Below, piece by piece: positions 12,253 through 24,200 of a stretch of DNA of 64,000 bases. Both the position numbers and the translations under genes were made by a program. Within the stretch, counting starts at the first letter, position 1, and every line of letters starts with the position of its first letter. Source of the stretch: Liquidambar formosana (Eukaryota; Streptophyta; Magnoliopsida; Saxifragales; Altingiaceae); NCBI GenBank assembly GCA_039720395.1, contig JBBPBK010000145.1, positions 1 to 64,000 on the forward strand. Direction: 5' to 3'. The notes beneath the pieces are model-generated. The model searched no databases and had not been told where the DNA came from. It saw only the letters and a list, made by a program, of their open reading frames with translations.

Positions 12253-12325
12253 ATGCGTACGCATATTATTTTATGCGTACGCATGGCTATCCATGCGTAC
12301 GCATGAAACCACCATGCGTACGCAC
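12253..12325. promoter_or_regulatory. Phased palindrome array 2, left LTR U3 (4 units)
   Basis: Centres are 12258.5, 12278.5, 12298.5 and 12319.5 (spacings 20, 20, 21). Three units are exact ATGCGTACGCAT and the last ends CAC. On the sense strand the array lies about 180 bp upstream of the LTR TATA box, an enhancer-like position in U3. Confidence 0.85.
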
Positions 12326-12471
12326 CACATTCCCTGGCTATCTAATTTAATCGTTTGAACCCCCATTTGCTTGCTTTGCGCGTAGAAAGAGACTCGAGTA
12401 GACGGCAAACATTGTGGACCTCATCATCGGGAAATCATCATCAAATGTAGGGACAAAATGGGGTGTTTACA

Positions 12472-12484
12472 GTTGCCCTCTTTC
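12472..12484 (-). other. Polypurine tract of the Tat element
   Basis: The minus strand reads GAAAGAGGGCAAC immediately before the left LTR (TGTAAACACC). This is the expected place and composition for plus-strand DNA priming in reverse transcription. Confidence 0.75.
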
Positions 12485-13092
12485 GAATTCTCGCAACTTC
12501 GTGGGGAGTATTCGAATGAAAATCTCTAGACGAACATTTTGTCCACATGCAAATCACATGCACTCATGCAATGTGTCAGGTCGTGCTAGACGCATCTAGC
12601 TGCCTACGTACTCAGTAGAGATCAGACCCTTACGTAGTTCGAAATGATCAACGTGGGATTTCCGCAGAAAATCCCCAGAGTGTGACAAATATCTCATCCT
12701 TATGTATGCAATCAAGCAATGCATTGGGTCGTGCCAGACGCATCCAGCTGCCTACGTACTCCGCAGAGATCAGACCCTCACGTAGTTCGTGTTATCAAAG
12801 TCGAATCAATCCTAGGGAAGATTTCTTCAACAAATTCTAAGACATGCTAGAACCCCGCAGCAATTCTAGTTAAAAACATTCCATCAAGGTTTAACTGGTC
12901 CCGCAGCATCCCAGTCAACCAATTATAATCCTGCCCAATCAAGGCAAAGCGAGACTCCCGCAGCAAGTCTCAAGCATTAATGTCGGAACTCCGCAGCAAT
13001 TCCTTCCAAAAAAATCAGGGTCGGGCCCACTCAAAGCAAATCAAGTTTTCCGCAGACAAACTCGAGTCAAAATTTTCAACCTCAGTCAAACC
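12485..13092 (-). repeat. Tat 3' non-coding region with short dispersed repeats
   Basis: A block of about 70 bp with GCTGCCTACGTACTC and GATCAGACCCT.ACGTAGTTC occurs at 12569-12640 and again at 12717-12789. A looser relative lies at about 18150-18245 just past gag-pol. Between 12850 and 12990 the motif CCGCAGCA recurs about four times with varied flanks. No coding frame is supported. Hypervariable repeat-rich 3' regions are typical of Tat/Ogre elements. Confidence 0.65.
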
Positions 13093-13286
13093 ATGCGTAC
13101 GCATATTCTCAATATGCGTACGCTCAGCATACCATGCGTACGCACGCTATGGGGAATCAGCATCCCAAAAGTCGCGCTCCTTTTCCAAGTTTCAAAACTA
13201 CCATGCGTACGCATGGTCAAACCTGGTCAAATCATGCGTACGCATTTTAAAATATGCGTACGCTTGTAACCACCATGCGTACGCAT
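13093..13286. promoter_or_regulatory. Phased palindrome array 3, upstream of antisense gene A (7 units)
   Basis: Centres are 13098.5, 13119.5, 13139.5, 13208.5, 13239.5, 13259.5 and 13280.5. Spacings are 21, 20, then 69, 31, 20, 21; 31 bp is three helical turns. Four units are exact ATGCGTACGCAT and every unit keeps GTAC. The last unit ends 45 bp before TATAAAG (13331-13337). Confidence 0.87.
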
Positions 13287-13330
13287 GGTTTTGATCCCCT
13301 CAGCATTCGCACGCTTTTCGAGGCGGTACT

Positions 13331-13337
13331 TATAAAG
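13331..13337 (+). promoter_or_regulatory. TATA box of antisense gene A
   Basis: TATAAAG lies 117 bp upstream of the ATG at 13454 and 50 bp downstream of the last palindrome centre. The spacing suits a plant core promoter with a leader of about 85 nt. Confidence 0.6.
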
Positions 13338-13453
13338 GGTTTGAAACCCTTTCTCCTTCTCATTCTTTTCAGCCATCTTTTTTCATTCCCATTCTTTACA
13401 ACTCCTCCTTCTTCCAAAACTCTTCTCTTTCTCTCATCCACTGTGCTCTTCTC

Positions 13454-16000
13454 ATGGCTCCCAAGAGACAACGACAGCATGGGTCCTCTCACTCCCAAGG
13501 AGATGATTCTGTCAACAAAAGGTGGCTGCCTGCCATCCATTCTGACGAGGTCATCACTCCTACTTTCCGCCCGGCGGAGCACTTGTCCCGGCGTTGTCGG
13601 GTGGGCGAGGTACGCTCTCTTTACACCTGTTTTCTTTCACAAAACTTATGTCAATATATGGATCTGAAATAATGCATGAGATATCTGTGGAACCCGGATT
13701 GGAAGCATTACCAAAACCATTATCTTATCCTTTAATCTGTAAATGAACCTTAAAAATTAAATCTTTTAATTGTTTTGTTGTGCAAAGTCCACTGTACATC
13801 CACCCTATTCAAGACTGTGCGTATATTTTGATGAAACCAGGAGAATAATCTTTGACCCTATCTGACATATGCACGTAGGAAGAAAAACTCATTTTTGAAC
13901 CCAAGATTGGCATAAAAATCAAACCTTTCATTTACAGACACGATAAATAAATAAATAAATAAAAAACTCTGCACCGAACCAAGCGTACGCATGGTCTCAT
14001 GGAGCGTACGCATAAATTAATATGCGTACGCATGGAGACTCATGCGTACGCACAGTCTTATCATGCGTACGCATATTAAATTATGCGTACGCATGACTCG
14101 GGTGGTGCCAACTTATTCTCCTGTTTTCCTTCTTTTGGCACTTTTGAAGCATCACCTATTGTTACTTATCACATACCTGTGCTGTCATTTACCTGTTTGG
14201 CTCTTGGCAGGCGCGTCGCGATCTCTCCACTCGGGGGAATGCTTCCACTGCCTGGGCTTGGTGGAAGCGGTTGAATGACAACACCAAGGGGTACGTCATT
14301 CAGGCCGGCTTTGGATCAGTCGTGGATCTCCTGACACATGACGGGAGCAAATCCCTTTGCTACTGCATCGGTGAGAGATGGTGGGACTCTACCCACACTA
14401 TGCATATCGCTGGTATCACTCCTTACGACATCTTCAGATTGACCGGGCTGAGGGTGGTGGGCTCTTCCATTCCATCCTCATATCCTTCCGGGGAGGAGGT
14501 CGCATAGTTTCACCTTCGGGTGATAGGGACGAGCTTTACATCGGGCCACTGTCATTACACTGATGTGGTGGAGGCCTTTCAGTATGGCCCCCAGGGGACT
14601 ACCCGGGAGCAACAGATCATGGCGCGGAGTTTCATCCTATACTTGATTGGTGCTTTTCTTTTCCCAAACTCTGCCCAATCTATGACCACTGTCTGGCTAG
14701 TAGCTTTGGAGGATTTGGAGACTTGCAGTCAGTTTGCTTGGGGTCAGGCAGTCCTGTCTTATCTGTATACCTCCATGGATTCGTTGAGCAGGGACCAGAT
14801 TTCTTCCATCACGGGATGTTGGCGATTATAGGCGGTAAGCTTTCTTCCATTGCTTTGTTTATTACTTGCTTCCATATTATATTCTTATGCCCATCAGATT
14901 TTTTAACACAGCTTTGGGCCCGTCACTACATCGACTTCACCGGGGATGATGGTCGTCCCATATCGGGGTATGATCGTATACGCGAATTCTTAGACACTGC
15001 GCCCTTGAACAAGGTATAATCCTTTAGAATTCTCTAACCGAGTACCTTGATTTCCTTGCAATTTTCTGACTTTTCTTCTTACAGATTCGACCCCGCCCAT
15101 GGACCGGTGTCCCCTTCACTGGCGACCAGGCCATGCATGATGCAGCATTGAGGGCTTCACTGACCTGCTCTATACTCGATTCTCCTATTTCCCGAGCTGT
15201 TTACTTGCCGGAAAGGGTCATGTGGCAGCTTTCTGATGAGGTCCTTGCATGGCAGCGGGTGCCTATACTTCCTCCTTCCTTCATGATCTACCCATACAAT
15301 ATCAGTGAGGAGGACTTGGGCGTCTGGCAGGCAGGTATACCTTGTGATACTCGTCTCCTTCCCGATGGAGATTATGACATGTTTGCAGCTGAGTTTCTCA
15401 TGCCCCGGCTCCTTGGGCCCCAGGTATATATTCCTTTTCATTTCATTGCCTCAATTTCTTGTACAACTTGGACTCTTGCTGATTGCATTTCTTCCTAGGT
15501 TGCTCCTCCTGCTGATGAGGGTGAGGATGAAGGGATTAATCCAGTGTTGCCTGGTTGGCGTGTGACCGAATGGTCGCCCGCTGGATATTTTATTGAGAAT
15601 GAGATCCCGCGCCGGGACAACGTCCTGGGCTATCCCATGGCTCCTGGCACTCGCAGAGTGCGTACCTGCTCCTCTCTTCTTTTTCTTTCTTGCATAATGA
15701 ATTTATTTGCAAAATATGTGCACATGTATGTATGACTATTCGCATTTTCCCCCATTGCAACTCAACATGGCTGAGTCCGCAGACATGATCCAGCTAGTGG
15801 GAAGCCTGAAGGCTATGGTGACGGATTATTCTATGAGATTGCATGGAGGTCCAATGGCATCTGGTGGTCCACCTGGAGGTCCACCTGGAGGTGGTGGTGA
15901 TGAGGCTTCGAGCGCTCAGCAGGGTGGGAGCTCATCTCATGCCCCTAGTGTTAGGAGCAGGAGTACTCGAGGGCGGGGACACCGTGGAGGGCCCTTTTAG
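13454..16000 (+). pseudogene. Antisense gene A of the Tat element: six-exon plant-mobile-domain-like gene with two in-frame TAGs
   Basis: Exons with GT-AG borders, phase 0 unless noted: 13454-13609 (MAPKRQRQHGSS..), 14211-14834, 14912-15013, 15085-15423, 15499 to about 15666, and about 15775-16000. Together they encode roughly 530 residues. Exon 2 has plant mobile domain landmarks: a Trp-rich start, GFGSVVDLL, GERWWDSTHTMH, TPYDIFRLTGLRV. The C-terminus is Gly/Ser/Arg-rich, ending RGRGHRGGPF. TAG at 14505-14507 and 14829-14831 interrupts exon 2; both fit a CAG original. The exon 5-6 junction is uncertain. The gene runs opposite to gag-pol in the 3' part of the element. Plant mobile domain proteins of plants and their transposon relatives are linked to silencing; the role here is unknown. 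Confidence 0.75.
13981..14094. promoter_or_regulatory. Phased palindrome array 4, in intron 1 of antisense gene A (6 units)
   Basis: Centres are 13986.5, 14007.5, 14027.5, 14047.5, 14068.5 and 14088.5 (spacings 21, 20, 20, 21, 20). All six keep GCGTACGC. Three are exact ATGCGTACGCAT, and the outer bases vary (AAGCG.., GAGCG.., ..GCAC). Being intronic it could act as an enhancer, or it may simply be a spread copy of the array. Confidence 0.85.
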
Positions 16001-16363
16001 CTTTGCTTTCTTAAAACAATTTATTATTTGGGGTGTAACTTAAACAATTTCTTTTTCTTTTGTTTACTTCTTATCTTACACATTTGATCTATACATGGGT
16101 GCACCTATCCTCCCTTTTGACTGAATTAGGCACATGGGTGCCTCGTACTTTCTATCCATATGGTTGATGTTCTTGCCTTTTGTTTGCATCTTTCGGTGGT
16201 GATATCTCCCTTTTGTCTCCCCTTTTACTTTATTTATTGTATTTGCATCATTAAACGAGAAATAAGCCCAACAAAGTTTATCAGGTGGATGGTAATGAGT
16301 GGGTTGAGGACCAAACATATCACAAAGCAGGAAACGAGTAAAAAAAATGGATTTGGCCTTGGG

Positions 16364-16477
16364 GTGCGTACGCATAATCAAAGTATGCGTACGCATGAAT
16401 AGGGGTGCATACGCATGAAGAATGGTGCGTACGCATATTACAGATATGCGTACGCATGAGAAACCGTGCGTACGCAT
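16364..16477. promoter_or_regulatory. Phased palindrome array 5, upstream of antisense gene B (6 units)
   Basis: Centres are 16369.5, 16390.5, 16410.5, 16430.5, 16451.5 and 16471.5 (spacings 21, 20, 20, 21, 20). Two are exact ATGCGTACGCAT. Most others start GTGCG, and one has GCATACGC. The array ends about 90 bp before TATTTAAG (16569) and about 120 bp before TATAAATAG (16599). Confidence 0.86.
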
Positions 16478-16598
16478 GGGGAATGTTAACCTCATTTTTT
16501 GGTGCTTTGACCAACACAGCCCACCTTTTCATCATAAAAAACGACTTTTGGTGCATGAAGTACCTCCCTATTTAAGCCAGCATCGTCGTTCTTCCTTC

Positions 16599-16607
16599 TA
16601 TAAATAG
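16599..16607 (+). promoter_or_regulatory. TATA box candidate of antisense gene B
   Basis: TATAAATAG lies 49 bp before the ATG at 16648. An alternative, TATTTAAG, lies at 16569-16576. Either is close downstream of palindrome array 5. Confidence 0.55.
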
Positions 16608-16647
16608 GTGATCCTTCCCATTTACTCTCCCATCCTTTCAAAATATC

Positions 16648-17909
16648 ATGGCAGTCTCCTTCTCTCTCCTGAATATCAAAAGGTGGTTTCTGTCTGTCCA
16701 CCGGCAAACAGCCCATCTACTTGAGTCAACTCATCTTTCTTCTTTAATCCACTACTGCCAAGTGAGGATCAATGAAGGTTTCCTCTCAACAGCTATGAAA
16801 TATTGGGACCCTCTTCGTCATGTGTTCCGTTTTAACAACATAGAGATTTGCCCCACCATAGAGGAATTTAGTGCAATTCTTAATTACCCCGTTTCCCATG
16901 ATCCCTTGTTTCCTTCTCAAGCCATGCTCTATTCTCCTGACCTTGCCTTGGCTCTAAACATTTCTGTAGAGCAGGCCAGATCATGGTGCATTAATTCTAC
17001 CATAAATCTCGAGCCTCTTGTGCAGCACTTTTCTACCGCTCTTCCTTTACCAGACAATTATGCATTCCGGGTTCTTTGCCTATGCTTATTAGCGGGGTAT
17101 CTTCTCATCAGTGACCTCCACTCAGTTGACCTGGCTCTCCTTCATGTGGTACAACACATTTCTTCCCATAATCCATGCATGATGATTCTTGCAGAAACCC
17201 TCAATGGCCTTGACGATGCAGTGCGAAAAGGGACTTCTTTACTGCGTGGCAGCCCTCTTCTATTACAGGTAATCAGTTATTCCCATACCATTAATCTGTC
17301 AAATCAACACAAAATTTTTATTTTTATTTTTATTTTTATTTTTTTTTAACTTTTCCCATCCATCAGATATGGCTGCATGAACGTCTCCAATTGGTTGGAG
17401 CGCCAACAGTATATCCTTTTCGTCCAGAACATTATCGCTATCGCAAGCTAGCTGAACCCTTTCCCAATCATGAGAAACTGCAAGAACTTTTGGGCTCTTT
17501 GTCTTGTCACCACATCCTTTGGCACTGCCCGTGGTGGCATATCGATCAAATGACCACCGAGTTAGTATTCCCCGGGAGTGTAATGTTGATTGGCCTGCAT
17601 GATATCTCATACTGTCCCGCATCCCGTATTGCACGTCAATTTGGGAAGAATCAATATGCTCTTATCAAAGATCATGCTGGATACACATGCCCCATCTTCT
17701 CTCGAGCCGTTGAGCGAGTTCAATCATCATGGGAAAATAGGTCCCGGATGGGCAACCTTCGGGCTCCAACATTAGTGAGCCCACCATCATCCTATTATGA
17801 CTGGCTGGCTAGGGATTTAGAAAATGCCAAGAAAGTAGAACCAAAGTCTCTCCATAAGAGGAAAGAATCAACTAGAGAAGAAAGGCCTTCAAAGAGGATA
17901 AGAAAATGA
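16648..17909 (+). CDS. Antisense gene B of the Tat element: DUF7745-like protein, two exons, intact
   Basis: Exon 1 is 16648-17268 (207 codons, ends at TTACAG before GTAATC). Exon 2 is 17367-17909 (starts IWLHERLQLVGAP after CATCCATCAG, stop TGA). The intron has a T-rich 3' half and both junctions are phase 0. The product is 387 residues. The N-terminal half has the DUF7745 / plant-mobile-domain-like signature: WDPLRHVFRFNNIEICPTIEEFSAILNYP-type block around residues 50-80. The C-terminus is strongly basic (KRKESTREERPSKRIRK), fitting a nuclear protein. It lies downstream of gag-pol on the opposite strand, behind its own TATA and palindrome array. No stop or frameshift is seen, unlike its neighbours, so it could still be expressed. 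The biochemical function of this family is unknown to me. Confidence 0.82.
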
Positions 17910-18256
17910 AAATGAAACGTATGCCGACGCCTCTTTCTTCAAATTTCACTGCACATTTCATTGTTTCCTTCTTACATTTTTAATTTAAATAAAAATGATC
18001 AGGATGTACTAGTTATCCATTATCAAGAATTCGCTTTTAATTGACCCATGTATTTAACAAGAATCTTGATAATTACGGATTGGTTCCACCGTTGCCTCCA
18101 CAGATTATAACATCTCATTTTCCTTCCATAATATGGACCGCACCCATTCAGGGCTGCCTACGTATTCCCAATTTAAACGTTGCGATATCATGATTTGTTT
18201 CTTTCTCTTTTTCTTCTTCTTGGGAAATCAGGTCCTCGTAGTTCATATGCTTCTTC
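17910..18256. other. Intergenic stretch between converging antisense gene B and gag-pol
   Basis: About 350 bp separate the stop of gene B (plus) from the natural stop of pol (minus, 18259-18257). It holds the diverged GCTGCCTACGTA..CGTAGTTC block (18150-18245) shared with the 3' region. It probably contains the 3' ends of both transcripts. No coding capacity is seen. Confidence 0.5.
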
Positions 18257-21200
18257 TCATACATAGTACTTCCGTAATCGATCCATGTTGACTGGTTGCA
18301 TGAGTTCATTACCGTCCCCATCAATCAACTTAACTGCCCCTCCTGTCATGATCGTCTTTATAATGTACGGGCCCATCCAAGTGGGCCTGAACTTGCCCCT
18401 TGGATCAAATATCTACGCTTGCATTTGTTTAAGCACCAAATCTCCTTCCTTTAGTCCTCTAGGCCTCACCTTTTTGTTGAAAGCTCTGGCGATTCTCTTC
18501 TGATAGCCTTGGACATGATACAGAGCCTGCAATCTCTTCTTGTCAATCAATGCCAATTGTTCATATCTGCTCTTCACCCATTCTGTTTCTGGTATCCGAT
18601 TCTCCACCATGACCCTCAGCGAACCAACCTCCATCTCCACTGGCAGTACAGTTTCCATCCCGTACACCAAAGAGTATGGTGTTGCACCAGTTGACGTTCT
18701 TACGGATGTACGATATCCCCATAGTGCAAATGGTAGTTTCTCCGCCCAGTCTTTGTACGTGACTGTACTCTTCTCCATGATGGATTTGATGTTCTTGTTG
18801 GTAGCTTCTACCGCTCCATTCGTCTGAGGCCTATACGGGGAAGACTTGTGATGCTTTATCTGATACTCTTCGAGTAGCACTTTGACCTCATTTTGGAAAT
18901 GTAACCCATTATCTGTGATTATTTCATGCGGCACTCCATATCGACATATAATGTTCTGTTCAATGAATCGAGCTGTATGTGACGACTTTAACTCCGCATA
19001 AGCAGAAGCTTCTACCCATTTGGTGAAATAATCTATGGCAACCAGAATATACTTGTGCCCACCCGTAGCCTTGGGTTTAATTTCTCCAATTATGTCGATG
19101 CCCCAGGTGGAGAATGGCCAAGGTGAGGTCATTTGATGCAATTCCACTGGCGGCATGTAATTCAAATTGGTATATACCTGGCATTGATGACACCTCTTTA
19201 CGTACTCCACGCAATCTCTCATCATGGTTGTCCAGAAATACCCCATTCTGACTATCTTCTTGGCTAACATCTTGCCGCTCATGTGAGGCCCACAGACACC
19301 TTCATGCACCTCTCCCATAAGAACTCGGGCCTTTTCTTCATCCACACACATTAAATGGACCCCATCATACGACCTTCTATACAAATCTCCCCCACATAAG
19401 ATATACTGAGCGGCTATAAGGCGTAATGCCCTCCGATCCTTCCGATTAGCGCCTTCTGGATATTCCCCTTTCTCAATCACATTCTTGATATCGTAGTACC
19501 AAGGTTTCCCATCATCAGGTTCTGCATCTATTAGCATTACAGCCTCTTCATATGCAGGTCGAGACCTCTGGTTTATACTTAACGGCTTTATTGGGGCTCC
19601 TTCTGGCACATTGATCATGGATGCTAGAGTCGCTAGAGCATCGGCAAACTGATTGTGTGACCTAGGGAGTGGAGTATAAGTAACTTTATCGAACTTCCGA
19701 GCTAATTTCTCCAAATACCCCTGGTACGGCTTGAGATGTTCTTCTCTGGTTCTCCATATTTTCTGAACTTGGGATATTACCAAGGCAGAATCACCATAAA
19801 CCTCTACTTCTCGTACCCCCAAAACCAATAGAGCCTCCATTCCCGTGATGCATGCTTCATACTCTGCTGTGTTGTTTGAATTCTCGAAATTCAACTTTAT
19901 GGACATTGGGATATGCGAACCATCTGGAGCAATTAGTAATACCCCGACCCCATCCCCGTATTGGTTTGAGGCTCCGTCGAAGTACATCTTCCACATCCTT
20001 CCTTCTTCAATTGTCAAAACATCTTCATCCGGGAAATCGTCATCAAGAGTTTGCCCCACGACTGGATGCTCTGCACAATGTTCTGCTATTGCTCGCCCTT
20101 TTATGCTCTTCCGAGTGATATATTTCAATTCATATCCTGCCAAGATTATTGCCCATCGCGACATTCTCCCATTCAGCACAGCCTTCTCAAACAAGTATTT
20201 CAGTGGATCCATCCGAGCCACCACCCAAACTTCATAACTCAGCAGAATGTGTCTTAACTTCTTTGCAGCCCACACAAGAGCGAAACACGATTTCTCAATT
20301 GAGGAATAACGTGTTTCATAATCATGCAACTTCTTGCTGAGGTAGTATATGGCATACTCACCTCCTTGTCCATCATCCTGAGCCAACATACATCCCAATG
20401 CCTCCTCGAATACTGATAAATAAAGCAATAAGGGTCTTCCCAACCTAGGAGGCTGTAGAATTGGTGGTTTTAAAAGGTACTCTTTTACTGCATCAAAAGC
20501 TCGTTGGCATTGGTCATTCCATTCTTTGCTTTCTCCTTTCTTCAGTAACTTGAAGATTGGTTCACAAGTAGTGGTCATCTTGGCTATGAAACGGCTGATA
20601 TACTGCAATCGCCCCAGGAATCCTCTGATCTCTTTCTCAGTTTTTGGAGGCGCCATTTCAAGGATGGCTTTGATCTTTATCGGATCTATTTCAATACCTC
20701 TGCTACTCACCACGTAACCCAGTAATTTCCCAGTCGTTACCCCAAAAGTGCATTTTTGCGGGTTCAGCCTCAGCTTATATCTCCTGATTCTATCAAAGAA
20801 CTTCTTCAGATTGGCCCAGTGTTCTTCTCTAGTTTCTGACTTCACAATCATGTCATCAACATATACTTCCACCTCTTTGTGCATCATGTCGTGTAAGAGT
20901 GTTGTAGCCATCCTCTGGTAAGTCGCTCCTGCATTCTTCAGGCCAAAAGGCATGACTGTGTAGCCATAGATTCCCCACTCTGTCACAAAGGTTGTCTTGC
21001 TTACATCTTCCGGAGCCATCTTAATCTGATTGTAGCCTGAGAACCCATCCATGAATGACATCATTGCGCTTTTAGCTGTATTATCCACCAGGACATCAAT
21101 GTGAGGCAACGGGAAATCGTCTTTCGGGCATGCCTTGTTGAGATCCCTGTAGTCTACACACATTCGTATCTTCCCATCTTTCTTTGGAACCGGTACAATA

Positions 21201-24200
21201 TTGGCCACCCAGTCAGTTCGTGTCATCGTTTGAATGAACCCCACCTTGAGAAGTTTAGTGACTTCATCTTTGATTTTTATCATCAACTCAGGCTTCATGC
21301 GGCGAAACTTCTGCTTCACTGGCTTAGCGTCTTCTTTTATTGGTATGTGATGCTGTGCTATCTCGGGGTCAATACCAGGCATATCTTGATAAGACCAGGC
21401 GAACACATCATTATACTCATGCAACAAAGCTGTCAATTTGACCCGCTCCTCTTCAGATAAGGTGGAACCAATTCGTATTTCTTTATGATTCTCATTAATA
21501 CCTAAGTCTATTAAAATAGTTTCTTCTTGAATAGGTATTACTTTCCTTTCTTGATCTTTTTTAATTAATTCTTCAATGTAATCAATATCCTGTGATAATG
21601 CAGTTTCATCATAGAAAGACTCATCGAAATACGCGGAATTAAAGATGTTATTTCCAACAAAAGGGGTGGTCACATTTTTGGGTTTGAGCTTATTCTCAGT
21701 TATGATGCTAGTTACAATTTCAACCCCCTTTTTCCATTCCCATGTGCTGGTACTTCCATCAGCAGAAGTGATCAGATTGGCAGAGTCGTCAGCAGCATCT
21801 TCATCAGTCAAGGCATTAATCCTCTCAGTCTGCTTGGGTTCCAGTAGTGCTTGCATCGTTTCCCCTTCCAGAAGATCCTTCCAGTCTTCAGTCTTAGACT
21901 CTTCTTTCTTCGCATCGGTCATCTTTTCTTTCTCGATTTTCAGCACTGCTTTGAAAAAGATTTCCAATCCTGGGACCATTTTTCTGGTCATACGATCGAA
22001 CCAAGGTTCTGGGAATCCACAGTAAGGAAAATCATCTCCTTCTTTAACAAAGTTCCCATTGAGTGTGCCCTTATTGATCGGTAAGCTGTTATTTTCGCCA
22101 TCGTATCCCACACCAAGACGATTATCCTGCGGTTTGAATTTAGGGAACTCAGCTACTCCTTGATTATACTTTCCCAAACCCATCCCAGGCATAAAATTCA
22201 TCTTTCTCATGAGGTGAGCAGCAATATGACCAACACCTTCCCCAAGATCTGGTGGAATCATTTCTATCCCATACGGTCCTTCTTTTTCAATAACCTGTAT
22301 AATCTTAAATCCCCTCCAAGCTATTTCAGCTTCTTCTTCCTTTACCTCGCAGACCGGAGCAGTGATTTGACCATCCCCGTGTATTATCAGAATTCCTTCT
22401 TTCCATGGGAGCTTAACCTTCTGATAAACAGTGGAGGGTACGGCTCCTAGTGGGTGTAACCATGTTCTACCCAATAGGAGATTGAAATTGGTATCAATGT
22501 CCATCACGCAGAATTCTACTTCGGACTCGACTGGTCCCACAGTACATGCGGCTTTGAAGGTCCCCACAATCTTGCGACATCCATTATCATAGGCTCGTAC
22601 AGTCAAGGCGGATGGCGTAAGCTGCTCTTCAGTGAGTCCTAACTTGGAGGCAGTGTGCATTGGGCAGACATTTAAGGCAAATCCATTGTCCACTAGGACT
22701 ACCGGTATTTTCTTTCCTCTGCACTCCATGGTGATATACAAGGGCTTGGCATGTGCTACTCCTTCAGCTGGCAAATCTTCTGTTGAGAACGTCAATACAG
22801 CTTCACCTTCTGGGTTTGTACCCATCAGTGCTACAACTTGCTCTGGTGAAATTTCCATAGGTACTTCTTTTCTGGCAAGGGCCTCCAAAACAGCTTGTCG
22901 ATGCCTTTTGGATGCTACCAAGAGTCCCCATATAGAGATATTTGCCTGAGTTTTCTTTAATTGTTTCAGCACACGATCCTCATCATCTTCTTCATCTGAC
23001 TTCTTATTGTTCCTTTCTAGCTCAACTTCTCTTCCTGGGTGATCTCCCTCCAGGTAAGAAGGTTTGAAATGCCTCCCAGATCGAGTCAAATGCAGAATTC
23101 CGTCCTCATCATCCATAGAATCCCAGAAATCCCCTTTCTTGACGTTGACTTCGCTACAGTCCTTCCAAACATCAACATCTAATACCATTATTTCTCTTAT
23201 AAGACCGGAGGGATCCCGTATCTCAGTGCCTTGTTCTATAAGCCCCACATTCCTCTGGTATTCTGGTAAAGGGTTCTGATGGATGTTTGGTTCGGCTCCT
23301 TCTCCTGGCTTGGGAATCTTCTTATTATCAATCAAGTCCTGGATCTCATGCCTCAGCCTGGCACAGTTGTCTGTCTTATGCCCTGCCATTTGATGAAAAT
23401 GACAAAATTTATTCAAATTATACCGTGGTGGGAGAGGATTAGGCAGAGGACGTGGTGCTAAGGCTTGCAGATGTCCTCTCCTCATCAAATTGGCGAAAGC
23501 TTTAGATAGAGACATTCCCAGATCATCGAATTCTCTTCTAGCCCCTTGGTTCACAGCAGCTACTGTACTTGAGTTTGGAAGCAGATTGGCAACCCTGTTT
23601 CCTCCCTGACCGCTACCATTTCCTCCAGCCCCGTAAGTTTTCTTCATCGCCTTCCCTTCATACCTATCCACCTGACCGCTGCTTATGGCTTGTTCGATAC
23701 GGGTCCCACAATCATACAGCTGCTCAAAATTCATGACAGGAGATGCTAACAATCGGTTGAAATACACAGGCTGTAAATTTTTTATGATCAAATTGACTTG
23801 ATCTCTTTCTGTGGGCCTGTTCACCATCTTGATTGCCTTTTTCCTCCATCTGATTAGGAAGTCAGAGAATGTCTCCCCAGACTTTTGTACCGTCATCTCA
23901 AGATCCCGCAAGGTTGTGTCCAGCATGGTATTGTAATTATACTGGTCCTTGAAAAGCTTCATCAGGGTTTCCCAAGACGAAACTTGTGCATCATCTAGAC
24001 CATAGTACCATTTAGAGGCTTCTCCGACAAGTGATAATGGAAAGGCAACCACAGCTTGGGCTTCGTTCATCCCTTTCATTCTTACAATGCTTATATATTG
24101 GCGAATGTGCTGTTTGGGATCTCCACCCCCATCAAACTTTTCCGTGTCAGCAATTTTGAATTTGGATGGTAAATTTGCTAAAGGATCAGAGGACGACCCT

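Larger units (their letters stand above)
11115..12471 (-). repeat. 3' LTR of the Tat element (left copy), 1357 bp
   Basis: In plus orientation it begins TGTGGTCGCACCGACC and ends GGGGTGTTTACA, so on the sense strand it starts TGTAAACACCCC. It contains a TATA-like TATAAATA (minus strand, 12079-12072) and two palindrome arrays (11531-11666 and 12253-12325). It lacks an 8-bp GC-rich insertion and one 21-bp palindrome unit that the right LTR has. Confidence 0.92.

Noticed and set aside
11531..14094. CRISPR-like appearance of short repeats with short spacers
   Set aside because: The DNA is a plant nuclear retrotransposon, spacers are 8-9 bp, repeats are perfect dyads and no cas-like gene exists.
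11401..16495. Open readings with repeated MRTH, CVRM or HAYA peptides around the palindromes
   Set aside because: These are translations of the palindrome ATGCGTACGCAT in different frames. The 20/21-bp spacing breaks any one frame, and both strands give similar peptides, so this is not coding.
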